A DNA stretch of 64,000 nucleotides from Marinobacter maritimus (lineage in GTDB: Bacteria; Pseudomonadota; Gammaproteobacteria; Pseudomonadales; Oleiphilaceae), in the NCBI RefSeq assembly GCF_007671675.1, contig NZ_VCGW01000001.1, positions 1,116,001-1,180,000 of the forward strand, read 5' to 3'. Made by a program: the position numbers and the translations under genes. Below, in pieces: positions 38,368-47,436 of this stretch. Position 1 is the first letter of the stretch. Each line of letters begins with the position of its first letter. Under the pieces are notes generated by a model, which made no database searches, was not told where the DNA came from, and saw only the letters and a program-made list of their open reading frames with translations.

Positions 38368-38859
38368 TCAGTCGTCCTCGTCCCCCCAGATCGCCTGGGC
38401 CTTTTTTCGCAAGGTCAGCAAGGCGGCCGTTTCAGCCAAGGCGGCATTTTTACGCTTCAGTTCACGTTCAAGTTGTCGGGTGCGTTTTTGCTCATGCTTG
38501 ATCGCTTCACGAGAGCGTTTTTCGACCTTTTCATCACGATCGTTGGCCGTTTCACAGCTTTGACGCCAGCGATGTATTTGTTCAGGGTAAACACCCCGTT
38601 TGCGGCAATATTCACTCAATTCGGACTCGCTCAGCGCGGCGGTCTCAAGTACGGCATTGAACTTATCGCGGGAGCTCCAGCCTTCCGGATCTGAGCCATG
38701 ATCTGGCAGCAACTGTCCGTTTTTTCGGGCTTCGTTTCGCCAGTTGTACAAGGTGGCATCGGAAATACCTTCTTCCTCCGCCACTACGGCAACCGGCCGG
38801 TTATTCGGTGGCAGCAGCTTGCGTAGAATGGCGTCGCGGCGTTCCGGTGAATATTTCAT
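38368..38859 (-). CDS. IS3-family transposase OrfA
   Basis: About 163 aa from the ATG at 38859, preceded by AGAGG at 5 nt; a longer frame from 38919 starts inside the terminal repeat region. Two HTH segments (RPVAVVAEEEGISDATLYNW; LSEYCRKRGVYPEQIHRWRQ) and a basic coiled-coil tail (TRQLERELKRKNAALAETAA) are present. It ends in GDEDD at the G6 slippery run that leads into orfB. Confidence 0.88.
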   Translation of the reverse strand: MKYSPERRDAILRKLLPPNNRPVAVVAEEEGISDATLYNWRNEARKNGQLLPDHGSDPEGWSSRDKFNAVLETAALSESELSEYCRKRGVYPEQIHRWRQSCETANDRDEKVEKRSREAIKHEQKRTRQLERELKRKNAALAETAALLTLRKKAQAIWGDEDD

Positions 38860-38939
38860 GAAAACCTCTGTCTCTCGCCCCACTTTATTGAGAGAGTCTA
38901 ACATCGGGTGGGGTTCCAACTACCCTGACAGAGGGGGGG

Positions 38940-38994
38940 ATTTTGGTGGGTAAGATACTGATATTTCGTTGCAGAAGTTTAGTTCTTTCTGTGG
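38940..38994 (+). repeat. Repeat module copy 2, right part with site 3
   Basis: TTTGGTGGGTAAGATACTGA and the following ATATTTC..TTGCAG match 59932-59964 almost exactly; site 3 is TTTAGTTCTTTCTGTGG at 38978-38994, followed by TCGTCC as at 29316. The intact recombinase starts 62 bp further on, so the module adjoins its promoter region. Confidence 0.75.
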
Positions 38995-39056
38995 TCGTCC
39001 ATTTAGTTTTCGCCCTTTTCTTCTCGGCGATTTTCAACCCAGGAGCCCATTAGCTA

Positions 39057-39854
39057 ATGAGCAAAACCGGCCAAGCCCGCGTACTCACGCCCCATCAGTT
39101 CGGCCATCTCTTGAATGTGATCCAGGAGCACCGCTACCCGGAAAAGAACACAGCGCTGGTTCAGATTAGCTTCAAGCTCGGACTGCGGGTCCAGGAAGTT
39201 GCGCTTCTTCAAATCAAGGACGTGGCCGAACTTGGCATCCGAACTTCTGGCAACCGCTCGTTCATGCTCAAAGAAATCCTGGCGTTGCCGGCGGCCTACA
39301 CTAAAGGTGCTGATGCTTTGAAACGATCCAAGTCGACATACCAGCGGCGTCGGATCAGTTTCAGCGTGCATGATTTTGACCAACTCATACGGCAAATCGA
39401 GACCATGGCGAAAGCCGGTGCGGAGATTCGACCGGAAGATTTCTATCCGGAGGTCAATAAACATCGTGGTAAATCGCGAGATCTTCCGATGAATGACGCC
39501 GCTCTGAGAACTGCTATAGAAAACTATCTATCCATCCGCCTAGCCAGTAATCCTCCAGTCAAAAAAAGCGATCCCCTATTCCTGACTCAAAAAGGAGGCC
39601 CTTATTCTCCAAATACTCTCCAAGAACACTTTGCTCTCATGCAGAGGGATTGGGCAGGTATTGAGCGAGCCAGTTCCCACAGTGGCCGGAGGACTTTAAT
39701 GACGAATATCATTCATGAACAAAAGAAGTCAGTTAAAGTTGCACAAAAAATCGCTGGCCATGTGTCACCGTCAACAACGCTCATTTACGAAGAACCTCCC
39801 GAGGAGTCACTGAAGGAGGCGTTGCAGGATGCCGGATACCACTATGTTGGTTAG
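39057..39854 (+). CDS. Short tyrosine recombinase (intact)
   Basis: The 265-aa phage-integrase-family protein without a long N-terminal arm domain. Catalytic set: Arg44 (FKLGLRVQEVALL), His208-x-x-Arg211 (SSHSGRR), His235 (AGHVSPS) and nucleophile Tyr244 (TTLIYEE). A Lys in the beta-hairpin is not assigned. The middle insert (TYQRRRISFSVHDFDQLIRQ and RPEDFYPEV) is shared with the broken copy at 14171-18844. Related short recombinases act on att-like sites; the three-site module ends 62 bp upstream, making it the obvious candidate substrate. No excisionase or phage gene nearby. Confidence 0.9.
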   Translation: MSKTGQARVLTPHQFGHLLNVIQEHRYPEKNTALVQISFKLGLRVQEVALLQIKDVAELGIRTSGNRSFMLKEILALPAAYTKGADALKRSKSTYQRRRISFSVHDFDQLIRQIETMAKAGAEIRPEDFYPEVNKHRGKSRDLPMNDAALRTAIENYLSIRLASNPPVKKSDPLFLTQKGGPYSPNTLQEHFALMQRDWAGIERASSHSGRRTLMTNIIHEQKKSVKVAQKIAGHVSPSTTLIYEEPPEESLKEALQDAGYHYVG

Positions 39855-40282
39855 TCCAGCAACCAATAGACTTTAAAGCCCAGTCATTATTACTGTTCAT
39901 GCTCCCCTTGAAGTCCACTGGTTTGCTTACCTAACAAGTTAAAATTTTTAGCCCACTTTTCTAAGTTTTTTTCATAGCGCAGGACCCATAGCTCCCCTGC
40001 CCTTGTAGATCGACTCATATGACGGATCTGGCCCACCAAAGGTGAGTTTCATGGCAAATGGCCATGGTGCAGACTGAAGCGTGAAGTTCGGTGTGGTCGC
40101 AAAGCGAACATTCAGGCGGATAGACAGACACTTTTCCTTAGAGAGTTTCAGCCTGGACTTACCCCGGTCCACTCATGTTTCAGACTCATGAAAAAGCCCT
40201 ATGTATGGAAGCGTACAGAGACAGTTTTATACATGTTCATGGTGAGGTTTCGCACCAGCTCATACATCGCCAGGAGACAGAC
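39855..40282. other. Intergenic region downstream of the recombinase
   Basis: No clear gene. A loose match to the repeat site (TTTTTAGCCCACTTTTCTAA, about 39943-39962) is followed by a T-rich tract. Near 40094 GTCGCAAAGCGAACATTC recurs with one change at 41808 and inverted near 41767 and 59746. Confidence 0.35.
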
Positions 40283-40483
40283 ATGACCCCTGACCTCGCG
40301 ATCCGCACCCGGCGCCTGACCCAGACGGGTGTCGTGCTGGTGGCACGGGTGATCCTGGCCATGGCCTTGACGCTCTACAGCGCCATCACCACGACTCGCA
40401 AGGCGACTGAGGATATCCCGCCGGCAGAAGCTGAGGCAAACTACTACCGGCAACTTAACAGTCAGGCTGCTATGGCAGCGTGA
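40283..40483 (+). CDS. Small single-helix membrane protein
   Basis: The 66-aa product from ATG 40283 has AGGAG 6 nt upstream, a strong start. It has a basic N-terminus (MTPDLAIRTRRLTQTG), one membrane helix (VVLVARVILAMALTLYSAI) and a polar acidic tail. No family recognised; the signal strength argues it is expressed. Confidence 0.55.
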   Translation: MTPDLAIRTRRLTQTGVVLVARVILAMALTLYSAITTTRKATEDIPPAEAEANYYRQLNSQAAMAA

Positions 40484-40605
40484 CTTAAACCAACGGGCCT
40501 CCGCGATACCCGGGGCGGTTCAGTTTCGTGTTCCGCGTTTATGATGGATATGAAACACTAAAGCCCAATACCAGACACTTTCCCAACACGGAGACTTTAC
40601 CGCAA

Positions 40606-41046
40606 ATGGCTGTTAAATCCGTCGCCCTCGTAGCCCACGACAACAAGAAGAAAGAGCTGGTGGACTGGGTCTCTGAGAACCAGACCCGCTTCGCCGCCCT
40701 GCGGCTTTATGCCTCCGGCACTACCGGCAGGTTGCTGAAAGAGAACCTGGAAAGGGATGATATCGTGTGCCTGCTCAGTGGCCCACTGGGAGGCGACCAG
40801 CAGATTGGCGCCAAGATCGCGGAAGGGGAAGTCGACCTGCTGGTATTCTTCTGGGACCCACTGGAGCCCCAGCCCCACGACCCGGATATCAAGGCGCTAT
40901 TGCGCATCGCGGCATTATGGAATATTCCCGTGGCCTGCAACCACGCCACCGCCGAATTTATCCTGACGTCCGCCTACATGACCGACGACAAGCACCAACC
41001 GAAAAAGCCGGATTTCACCGGCTACACCGGTCGCCCGGTCAACTGA
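40606..41046 (+). CDS. mgsA: Methylglyoxal synthase
   Basis: The 146-aa enzyme converts dihydroxyacetone phosphate to methylglyoxal and phosphate, an overflow valve when phosphorylated sugars build up. Motifs: VALVAHDNKKKELVDWV (phosphate loop start), ASGTTGRLLKE, SGPLGGDQQIGAKIAEGEVD (catalytic Asp/Gly region), FFWDPLEPQPHDPDIKAL and NIPVACNHATAEF. The ATG at 40606 fits family length, though GGAG lies rather far (12 nt) upstream; the frame is open to 40528. Close to the sugar-catabolic cluster. Confidence 0.92.
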   Translation: MAVKSVALVAHDNKKKELVDWVSENQTRFAALRLYASGTTGRLLKENLERDDIVCLLSGPLGGDQQIGAKIAEGEVDLLVFFWDPLEPQPHDPDIKALLRIAALWNIPVACNHATAEFILTSAYMTDDKHQPKKPDFTGYTGRPVN

Positions 41047-41109
41047 CCGGCTTTCTGGCCAGGAATACCGTGCGGGAGGACACCCGATTCTGGAAGGGGC
41101 TGTAAAAAG

Positions 41110-41457
41110 ACACCACCTCAGGGCCCGTGACTGGCAAGACAAGCTGTTCTGTGATGATTATGCCGGCTACAAGGCCGGCTTCGGCCACGGCATTACCGCA
41201 GGCACCGACCCATTCGGCGAGTGCGGATCGTGGGATTTCAACGCCAGCGCGACGGAAAATGCGTTCTTGGCGGTACAGTGGCAGTGTAAACATCCCTGTT
41301 TTAGTTGCATCGCCCTTTCGTAGGATTTATCCGAGATAAAAACCGGCCTCATGTTTCTCAGTTCTATCTGGTCAACCCGGACATTGACTTCGATAATAGC
41401 ATCCATTGGGCATCGTCCAAATTCTGTTATCGGATGTGGCTTTAAGAACTCCTTCAA
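41110..41457 (-). pseudogene. IS66-family transposase remnant
   Basis: One minus-strand frame reads FTLPLYRQERIFRRAGVEIP followed by RSALAEWVGACG, a close match to the conserved IS66 TnpC core; an adjacent frame contributes IIEVNVRVDQIELRNMRPVF upstream. Frames are broken and neither the N-terminal zinc region nor the catalytic remainder is present. Confidence 0.6.
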
Positions 41458-42075
41458 GCCACCAGAAGTATCCTATTCAAGTTTACACTGTTGCACGCCG
41501 GCTAACGATTAGCGCACCGGTGTCCTTTGGGAGCGGAGAAAGACCATCCGTGTGACGCGAATTGATACTGATTGAGCCTTTTTCCCAGCCCAGCGGTTAC
41601 CCGCTAAGCTGGAAGGCGACCAAGCACTACAAGGGAGAAAACTCATTAGCTTTTACCATAGCACCCACCGTCATTATTGTGGAATCGAGCTGCCGGCCTT
41701 TGGAATCTGGGATATCTGAGAAAGGGTTCCGAACGGTACAAACTGAGTTCAAATTTTGATCGCAGCGAATGTCCGCTTTTGTTTAGCTGAGTTCAGAGGA
41801 TGCGCTGGTCGCAAAGCGGACATTCACGAGGATCGATCAACGCGAAGCTTTGCGGCAATTTTTGGAGCCGCGAAGCGGTGGAAAATTTGTTCCGCCTACC
41901 CATGATGACGATTGGCTGGTGGGACTCGGCGGTCTCTTCAATTAACCGATATCGGTTGCTGCGCGACTCAGTTGCTGTGATTCCGGTCATGACGCACCTT
42001 TCGTGTACTCAACTTTTCACCAAGTGGACGTCTTTAGGTACGCACGTCAAGACGAACGCCTCGCATAACGCCCGG
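41458..42075. other. Intergenic debris with a 13-bp inverted repeat
   Basis: GAATGTCCGCTTT (41767-41779) and AAAGCGGACATTC (41813-41825) form a perfect inverted repeat with a 33-nt spacer. The motif AAAGCGGACATTC recurs with changes at 40097-40108 and inverted near 59746. No gene is seen. This stretch joins the IS66 scrap to the truncated hexR, so it is probably a deletion or insertion scar. Confidence 0.4.
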
Positions 42076-42327
42076 TTATGCCCAGTACACAATTCCCGAA
42101 CCTGAGCTCCAAGGCCGGATATTTTTAAACTGGTCTTCAAGGGCATCTTGCGCAATTTTCATGTCATAGGCAGCCCGTGCCAGCACCGCGATACTGCGGC
42201 GGTTGGCGGCGGTGGGGTCGCGAAGAATGGCTTCGGCAACCTTGCGCTCGGATTTATTCAGAGTTTCCGGTCGCCGCTGGATATCCTCAAGCAAATTGTC
42301 GTCGCGCTGGGGTCTCTTAGCAGCCAT
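42076..42327 (-). pseudogene. hexR: Truncated hexR (RpiR-family regulator of Entner-Doudoroff genes)
   Basis: From ATG 42327 (AGGAG 8 nt upstream) the first ~50 residues match the start of HexR: NLLEDIQRRPETLNKSERKV, then AEAILRDPTAANRRSIAVLA. Identity ends at ARAA, before the recognition helix (usually SEPTVNRFCR). A 30-residue unrelated tail (YDMKIAQDALEDQFKNIRPW...) then reaches a stop at 42076. The sugar-phosphate-binding SIS domain is missing. HexR represses zwf/eda/edd/gap until KDPG binds, so its loss should derepress these genes. Divergent position next to zwf is the usual one. Confidence 0.8.
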
Positions 42328-42400
42328 CGCGGGCACTCCTGAAGCTGATGGACTCAGTCCAGGAAATCATGGGGATTACAGCGTGTTTAGCGGCAATATA

Positions 42401-42417
42401 TGGTAGTAAAAATATCA
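42401..42417. promoter_or_regulatory. Candidate HexR-type site upstream of zwf
   Basis: TGGTAGTAAAAATATCA resembles the HexR dyad TGTAGTnnnnnACTACA only in its left half and lies in the hexR-zwf intergenic gap. Weak match, listed because a similar sequence occurs between gap and edd. Confidence 0.25.
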
Positions 42418-42537
42418 TTTATGGGTTTATGCCTTGGATTGTCGCGTATTTTATGCAATTATTTATAAAAATTACTATTAAAATGCAGTCAAAACCCCCT
42501 GCTTGTATGCCCCCGAGATCACGGAGACGATAAATCG

Positions 42538-44013
42538 ATGGCTGACCGGAACGAAACACGTTGCGATCTGATGATGTTCGGCGCCCTAGGCGACCTCGCG
42601 CAGAGAAAGCTTTTTCCTGCGCTTTATCAGCTCGAACGAGCCAGCCTGCTGCACCGAAAGAGCCGCGTTCTTGCCATTGACCGGAAGACATACGATACCG
42701 CCGGAGCCCGAAACCTTTTAAAGGACAAACTTCGGGAACACGTGAAAGCGGGAGAGTTCGATGACATTGTCGCGGAACGCTTTCTGGGGCGGGTTGATTA
42801 TCATTGCCTCGATTTCAATGAGCCAAAAGGGTTTGCCCATCTCAACGACTGGCACAGCAGCGACCAGAGCAATCTGATTGTCTATATGGCCACAGCACCG
42901 GCAATGTACGGTGAAATCGCCCGCAACCTTCACCGTAATGGTTGTTGTGATCACAACACCCGCGCTGTGGTTGAAAAGCCCATCGGGCATGACCTTGAAT
43001 CGTCAAAGGTGATCAATGACGAGCTGGGTGAAGTCTTTAACGAGAACCAGCTGTTCCGTATCGATCATTATCTGGGCAAGGAAACGGTCCAGAATCTGAT
43101 CGCGCTTCGTTTTGCCAACAACCTGTTCGCATCACAGTGGGATCAGAACCACATTTCCCACGTGGAAATTTCGGTTGCCGAGAGTGTCGGCATTGAAGGC
43201 CGATGGGGTTACTTTGACAAGGCGGGCCAAGTTCGCGACATGGTGCAGAACCACCTGTTGCAGTTGTTATGCCTGATCGCCATGGACCCACCGTCAGACC
43301 TGTCGGCGGACAGTATCCGCAATGAAAAGGTAAAAGTGCTGAAAGCGCTGCGCCGTATTACCCCGGACTTGATGGCAACCCACGTGGTGCGCGGCCAGTA
43401 CACCGCGGGCACCAGCACCGGCAAGCCTGTGCCCGGCTATCTGGAAGAAGAAGGCGCCATCAAGGGCAGCAAGACCGAAACCTTCGTGGCCCTCAAGGTA
43501 GAGATCGACAACTGGCGTTGGTCTGGCGTGCCTTTTTATATCCGCACCGGTAAACGGTTGCCGGAGAAGCTGTCCCAGATCATCATCCATTTCAAACCGG
43601 CACCGCACTATATTTTCGACCCGGATCAGAAGCACCTGGCCAACAACAAACTGATCATCCGGCTGCAGCCGGACGAGGGCATGTCACTACAGATCCTGAC
43701 CAAGGACCAGGGGCTGGACAAGGGCATGCGCCTGCGCCAGGGACCGCTGGAACTGACCTTTTCGGAAACCTTCGAGACCGATCGAATCCCGGACGCTTAT
43801 GAGCGTCTGCTATGGGAGGTAATGAAGGGAAACCAGTATCTGTTCGTTCGCCGTGACGAGGTTGAAAACGCCTGGCAGTGGGTGGATCAGATCATGCGCA
43901 ACTGGGACGACAGCGGCTCCCCGCCAAAGCGCTACGCTGCGGGAACCTGGGGCCCGGTGGCGTCCATTGCCATGACTACCCGGGACGGAAGGAGCTGGTA
44001 TGAAGACGCGTGA
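42538..44013 (+). CDS. zwf: Glucose-6-phosphate 1-dehydrogenase
   Basis: The 491-aa enzyme oxidises glucose 6-phosphate to 6-phosphogluconolactone, producing NAD(P)H, the entry to the Entner-Doudoroff route. N-terminal Rossmann motif [19 protein letters not shown] (a GxxGDLA fingerprint with Ala/Leu variation) and the active-site stretch [15 protein letters not shown] are present. Full length. Downstream eda overlaps its end by 14 bp; in Marinobacter and Pseudomonas a pgl gene normally sits between the two. Probably regulated by HexR, which is truncated here. Confidence 0.95.
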   Translation: MADRNETRCDLMMFGALGDLAQRKLFPALYQLERASLLHRKSRVLAIDRKTYDTAGARNLLKDKLREHVKAGEFDDIVAERFLGRVDYHCLDFNEPKGFAHLNDWHSSDQSNLIVYMATAPAMYGEIARNLHRNGCCDHNTRAVVEKPIGHDLESSKVINDELGEVFNENQLFRIDHYLGKETVQNLIALRFANNLFASQWDQNHISHVEISVAESVGIEGRWGYFDKAGQVRDMVQNHLLQLLCLIAMDPPSDLSADSIRNEKVKVLKALRRITPDLMATHVVRGQYTAGTSTGKPVPGYLEEEGAIKGSKTETFVALKVEIDNWRWSGVPFYIRTGKRLPEKLSQIIIHFKPAPHYIFDPDQKHLANNKLIIRLQPDEGMSLQILTKDQGLDKGMRLRQGPLELTFSETFETDRIPDAYERLLWEVMKGNQYLFVRRDEVENAWQWVDQIMRNWDDSGSPPKRYAAGTWGPVASIAMTTRDGRSWYEDA

Positions 44014-44662
44014 TTCCAATCAACTGTCTGACTTTCACCGCGAACGGGTCCAGTCGGTGCTCAATGCCTCGCCCCTGATTCCGGTCATCACCGTCAATCA
44101 TCCTGACCAGGCAGTGCCTTTATGCCAGGCGCTGGTTGACGGTGGCATTCGCGTTCTGGAAATTACCCTGCGCACTCCCCATGGAGTGAAAGCTATCGAG
44201 CAGGTAAGGAAAGCCATTCCAGAAGCCTGGGTGGGCGCCGGCACGGTCACCAGCATCGCCCAGTACCGTGAGGTAGAGTCTGCCGGTGCCCAGTTTGTGA
44301 TTACTCCGGGGGTCACAGAGCCCATCCTGGAATTCGGACTGACCTCCGATGCTCCGCTGTTGCCCGGTGTTGCGACGATTTCTGAGCTGATGATTGGCTA
44401 CAACCTGGGTTACCGAGAATTCAAGTTTTTCCCGGCGGAGGTTTCTGGCGGTATTCCGGCCTTGAAAGCCTTTGGTGGCCCTTTCCCGGATGTGACCTTT
44501 TGCCCGACCGGCGGTATCCGCCGACATACAGCCAAAGACTACCTGGCCCTCGACAACGTTGCGGCGGTTGGTGGTACCTGGCTGACGCCGGGAGAGCCGG
44601 TTGACTCTGGTGACTGGGACCAGATTTCGGAGATTGTTCGGGGGAGTCTTCTGGACCTCTGA
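44000..44662 (+). CDS. eda: 2-keto-3-deoxy-6-phosphogluconate aldolase
   Basis: The 220-aa class I aldolase splits KDPG to pyruvate and glyceraldehyde 3-phosphate. Motifs: [16 protein letters not shown] with the active-site Glu, [10 protein letters not shown], and the Schiff-base lysine in [17 protein letters not shown] binds phosphate. The start ATG 44000 lies inside the 3' end of zwf (14-bp overlap), so translation is coupled to zwf. Confidence 0.95.
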   Translation: MKTRDSNQLSDFHRERVQSVLNASPLIPVITVNHPDQAVPLCQALVDGGIRVLEITLRTPHGVKAIEQVRKAIPEAWVGAGTVTSIAQYREVESAGAQFVITPGVTEPILEFGLTSDAPLLPGVATISELMIGYNLGYREFKFFPAEVSGGIPALKAFGGPFPDVTFCPTGGIRRHTAKDYLALDNVAAVGGTWLTPGEPVDSGDWDQISEIVRGSLLDL

Positions 44663-44785
44663 CTTCTGGCCTTTGAGTTGGCCCTCGGTAGCCTGGTATT
44701 TCGGTGCGTTCGCGGTTGGCGGTGGGGCCTTCAAGCACCAAGCCAGCAGGCTACGAAACAGAGGGCAACTCCCTAACTCAAACCA

Positions 44786-46229
44786 CTAGCGAATATCCGC
44801 ACCGACGCGAATAATCTTCATGGTGTTGGTGCCGCCCTGGGCGTTGACGTAATCACCCTTGGTGATCACCACCAGGTCGCCGTCTTTAACTACTCCCATC
44901 CTCACCAGTTCATCCACCGCCCGCGCATTGGTCTCACCGGGCTCAATCGCTTCCGAATCAAACGGAACCGTCTGCACGCCACGGAACATGGTGACCCGAT
45001 GTTGCGTGGAATGGTGACGGGAGAAGGTGAAAATCGGCAGACTCGATTTGATGCGGGACATCAGCAGGGGCGTTGCGCCGGTTTCCGACATGCAGATGAT
45101 CGACGTCACGCCTTCCAGATGGTTTGCCGCGTACATGGCGGACAGGGCAATCGCCTCGTCCACATGTTCCATGCTTTCATGGATACGATGCTTTGACTGA
45201 TGCATCGAAGGCTGCTTCTCGGCGCCGATGCAGATCCGCACCATTGCCTGGACTGCTTCGGTCGGGTAATCCCCCACCGCCGTTTCCGCGGACAGCATCA
45301 CCGCATCGGTGTAGTCCATCACCGCGTTTGCCACGTCCGACACCTCTGCCCGGGTGGGCATTGGGTTTTCGATCATGGATTCCATCATCTGGGTCGCGGT
45401 GATGACCACGGTATTGAGTGCCCGTGCGCGGTTGATGATGTGCTTCTGCACGCCCACCAGCTCTGCGTCGCCGATTTCCACCGCCAGGTCGGGCGACCAT
45501 CACTGCGTCAGACGCTTCAATGACAGCGTCCAGCGCCGCATTGTCATGGGCCAGTTCCGCACGTTCGATTTTTGCCACCAGGCGAGCTTCCGAACCGGCG
45601 TCTTTCAGCAAACGACGGGCGACGTGCATGTCGTCGGCGGTACGCACGAAGGATACCGCCACGTAATCCGCGCCCAGCTTGGCGGCGGTGACGATGTCCT
45701 GCTTGTCTTTTTCGGTTAGCGCTTCTGCAGACAGGCCGCCGCCGCGCTTATTCAGGCCCTTGTTGTTGGAAAGGGGGCCGCCGATCAGAACGCGGGAGGA
45801 AATGCTGGTGTCGTCCACCGACTCCACTTCCATCTCGATACGGCCGTCGTCCAGCACCAGGATATCTCCGGGTTTGACGTCCTTGATCAGCTGCTCGTAG
45901 TCGATGCCCACCCGTTCGTCATTGCCGGCTTCCTTGTCCACGGCCGCATCCAGAACAAACTGCTGACCAGCTTTCAGGGTGACTTTGTTGTCGGCAAAAC
46001 GGGCAATGCGCAGTTTGGGGCCCTGCAGGTCGGCCAGCAGGGCGACGAAACGGCCGTTGGCCTTTGCGCTTTCCCGTACCCGACGGGCGCGTTCCATGTG
46101 ATCTTCCGCACTGCCGTGAGAAAAGTTCAGCCGGGTTACGTCGACACCGGCGGCAATAATAGCCGACAGTGATTCCGGCGAATCGGTGGCGGGGCCTAGT
46201 GTGGCGACGATCTTGGTACGCCGTAGCAT
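44786..46229 (-). pseudogene. pyk: Pyruvate kinase, frameshifted
   Basis: The N-terminal part (46229 to about 45490: RRTKIVATLGPATDSPE; VTRLNFSHGS; LLADLQGPKLRI) and C-terminal part (about 45481 to 44786: [35 protein letters not shown]) are in different frames. At the join, MVAR should be followed by [11 protein letters not shown]; the DNA instead reads GCCCGACCTGG, five bases short, deleting the RGD-L metal/active-site motif. Both halves are otherwise undamaged, so the change is recent or a base-call error. Without this gene pyruvate kinase activity would depend on another isozyme. Confidence 0.88.
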
Positions 46230-46263
46230 GGTTGCAGATTCCTTTTGTTTTTCAGTCGTAAAA

Positions 46264-47268
46264 TCAGTTCGCTTTTTTCATCAGGGCGACGGCATTATCC
46301 AGCATTCGGTTGGAGAAACCCCACTCATTGTCGTACCAGGCCATGACTTTTGCATGACGCCCCATGGCCCGGGTGTGGTTGGCGTCGAAGATGCTGGACA
46401 GGGCGTTGTGGTTGAAATCCACACTGACCAGCTTTTCGTCGTTGTAGCCCAGTACCGGGCTCTTTTCAGCGGCTGCCCTGAGCACTTCGTTGATTTCCTC
46501 AACCGTGGTGTCACGGCTGGCAATAAAGCCAAAATCCACCAGCGAAACGTTGATAGTAGGGACTCTCACGGCCAGCCCTTCAAATTTTCCCGCCAGTTCC
46601 GGGATGACCTTGCCAATGGCAGCCGCGGCGCCGGTCTTGGTGGGGATCATGGATTGAGTGGCGGAGCGTGCCCGGTAGAGGTCCGAGTGATAGACGTCAC
46701 TCAGCTTCTGGTCATTCGTGTAGGAATGGATCGTCGTCATCACTCCACTCTCGATACCGATCTTTTCGTGCAGAGCCTGAACCACCGGTGCCAGGCAGTT
46801 GGTGGTGCAGGAGGCATTGGAGATGATGTTGTGTTCGGCGGTCAGGGTATTGTCGTTTACCCCGAAGACCACCATGGCGTCTGCATCAGGGGAGGGCGCC
46901 GATATGATGACCTTGCGGGCGCCTGCCTTGAGGTGGCCCTCGGCCTTGCCACGGGACGTGAACAGGCCTGTGCATTCGAACACCACATCCACGTGATAGT
47001 CTTTCCAGGGCAGTTCTTCCGGACTGCGGATGGCGGTAATGGCAATGCGGTCGCCGTTGACCGAGAGCGACTCGGAGTCGTGGTTTAAGCTGCCACTGAA
47101 GCGGCCGTGCACACTGTCGTACTTCAGCAGGTGAGCGTTGGTTTCCGCATCGCCAAGGTCGTTGATGGCAACCACCTGGATCTGGTTGCGGTAGTCATTC
47201 TCATAAAGTGCGCGGAGCACATTGCGGCCAATGCGTCCGAAGCCGTTAATAGCGATACGAATAGTCAT
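46264..47268 (-). CDS. gap: Glyceraldehyde-3-phosphate dehydrogenase, type I
   Basis: The 334-aa enzyme with Rossmann start [19 protein letters not shown], cofactor-selecting AINDLGD (Asp37, suggesting NAD preference), catalytic Cys154 in [12 protein letters not shown] and [12 protein letters not shown] at the C-terminus. It processes the glyceraldehyde 3-phosphate released by Eda. Divergent from edd, the usual arrangement in pseudomonads, where HexR controls the shared intergenic region. Intact. Confidence 0.95.
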   Translation of the reverse strand: MTIRIAINGFGRIGRNVLRALYENDYRNQIQVVAINDLGDAETNAHLLKYDSVHGRFSGSLNHDSESLSVNGDRIAITAIRSPEELPWKDYHVDVVFECTGLFTSRGKAEGHLKAGARKVIISAPSPDADAMVVFGVNDNTLTAEHNIISNASCTTNCLAPVVQALHEKIGIESGVMTTIHSYTNDQKLSDVYHSDLYRARSATQSMIPTKTGAAAAIGKVIPELAGKFEGLAVRVPTINVSLVDFGFIASRDTTVEEINEVLRAAAEKSPVLGYNDEKLVSVDFNHNALSSIFDANHTRAMGRHAKVMAWYDNEWGFSNRMLDNAVALMKKAN

Positions 47269-47314
47269 GACCGGTCTCCAAATCTGGTTGTTTATTGTTC
47301 GTTTTTTTCATTTA

Positions 47315-47330
47315 TGTAGTAAATATAACA
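47315..47330. promoter_or_regulatory. Candidate HexR site between gap and edd
   Basis: TGTAGTAAATATAACA matches the HexR consensus (TGTARTnnnAYTACA type) fully in the left half and partly in the right. It is centrally placed in the 168-bp divergent gap-edd region, where HexR normally binds. Prediction by eye. Confidence 0.4.
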
Positions 47331-47436
47331 ATATAAACTGGAAAAATGAATGCTATACGGGTGAAATAGGCAAAAAAAGACAGTAAACTTACGTAATTTA
47401 AAGGCATCTAAATAACGACATTTCAGGAGACCCACT

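Larger units (their letters stand above)
37282..38930 (-). mobile_element. IS3-family element inserted in a repeat module
   Basis: Inverted ends TGTCAAGGTAGTTGGCACC (left) and TGTCAGGGTAGTTGGAACC (right, minus strand) bound a 1649-bp element with orfA and orfB on the minus strand. Comparison with the uninterrupted module at 59.85-59.99 kb shows that it landed between sites 2 and 3. No direct target duplication is obvious. Confidence 0.88.

Noticed and set aside
42063..42081. Integron attC-like palindrome GCATAAC...GTTATGC
   Set aside because: Only a 7-bp pair with 5-bp spacer; no second attC arm or integron integrase (intI) signature, and it overlaps the end of the hexR remnant.
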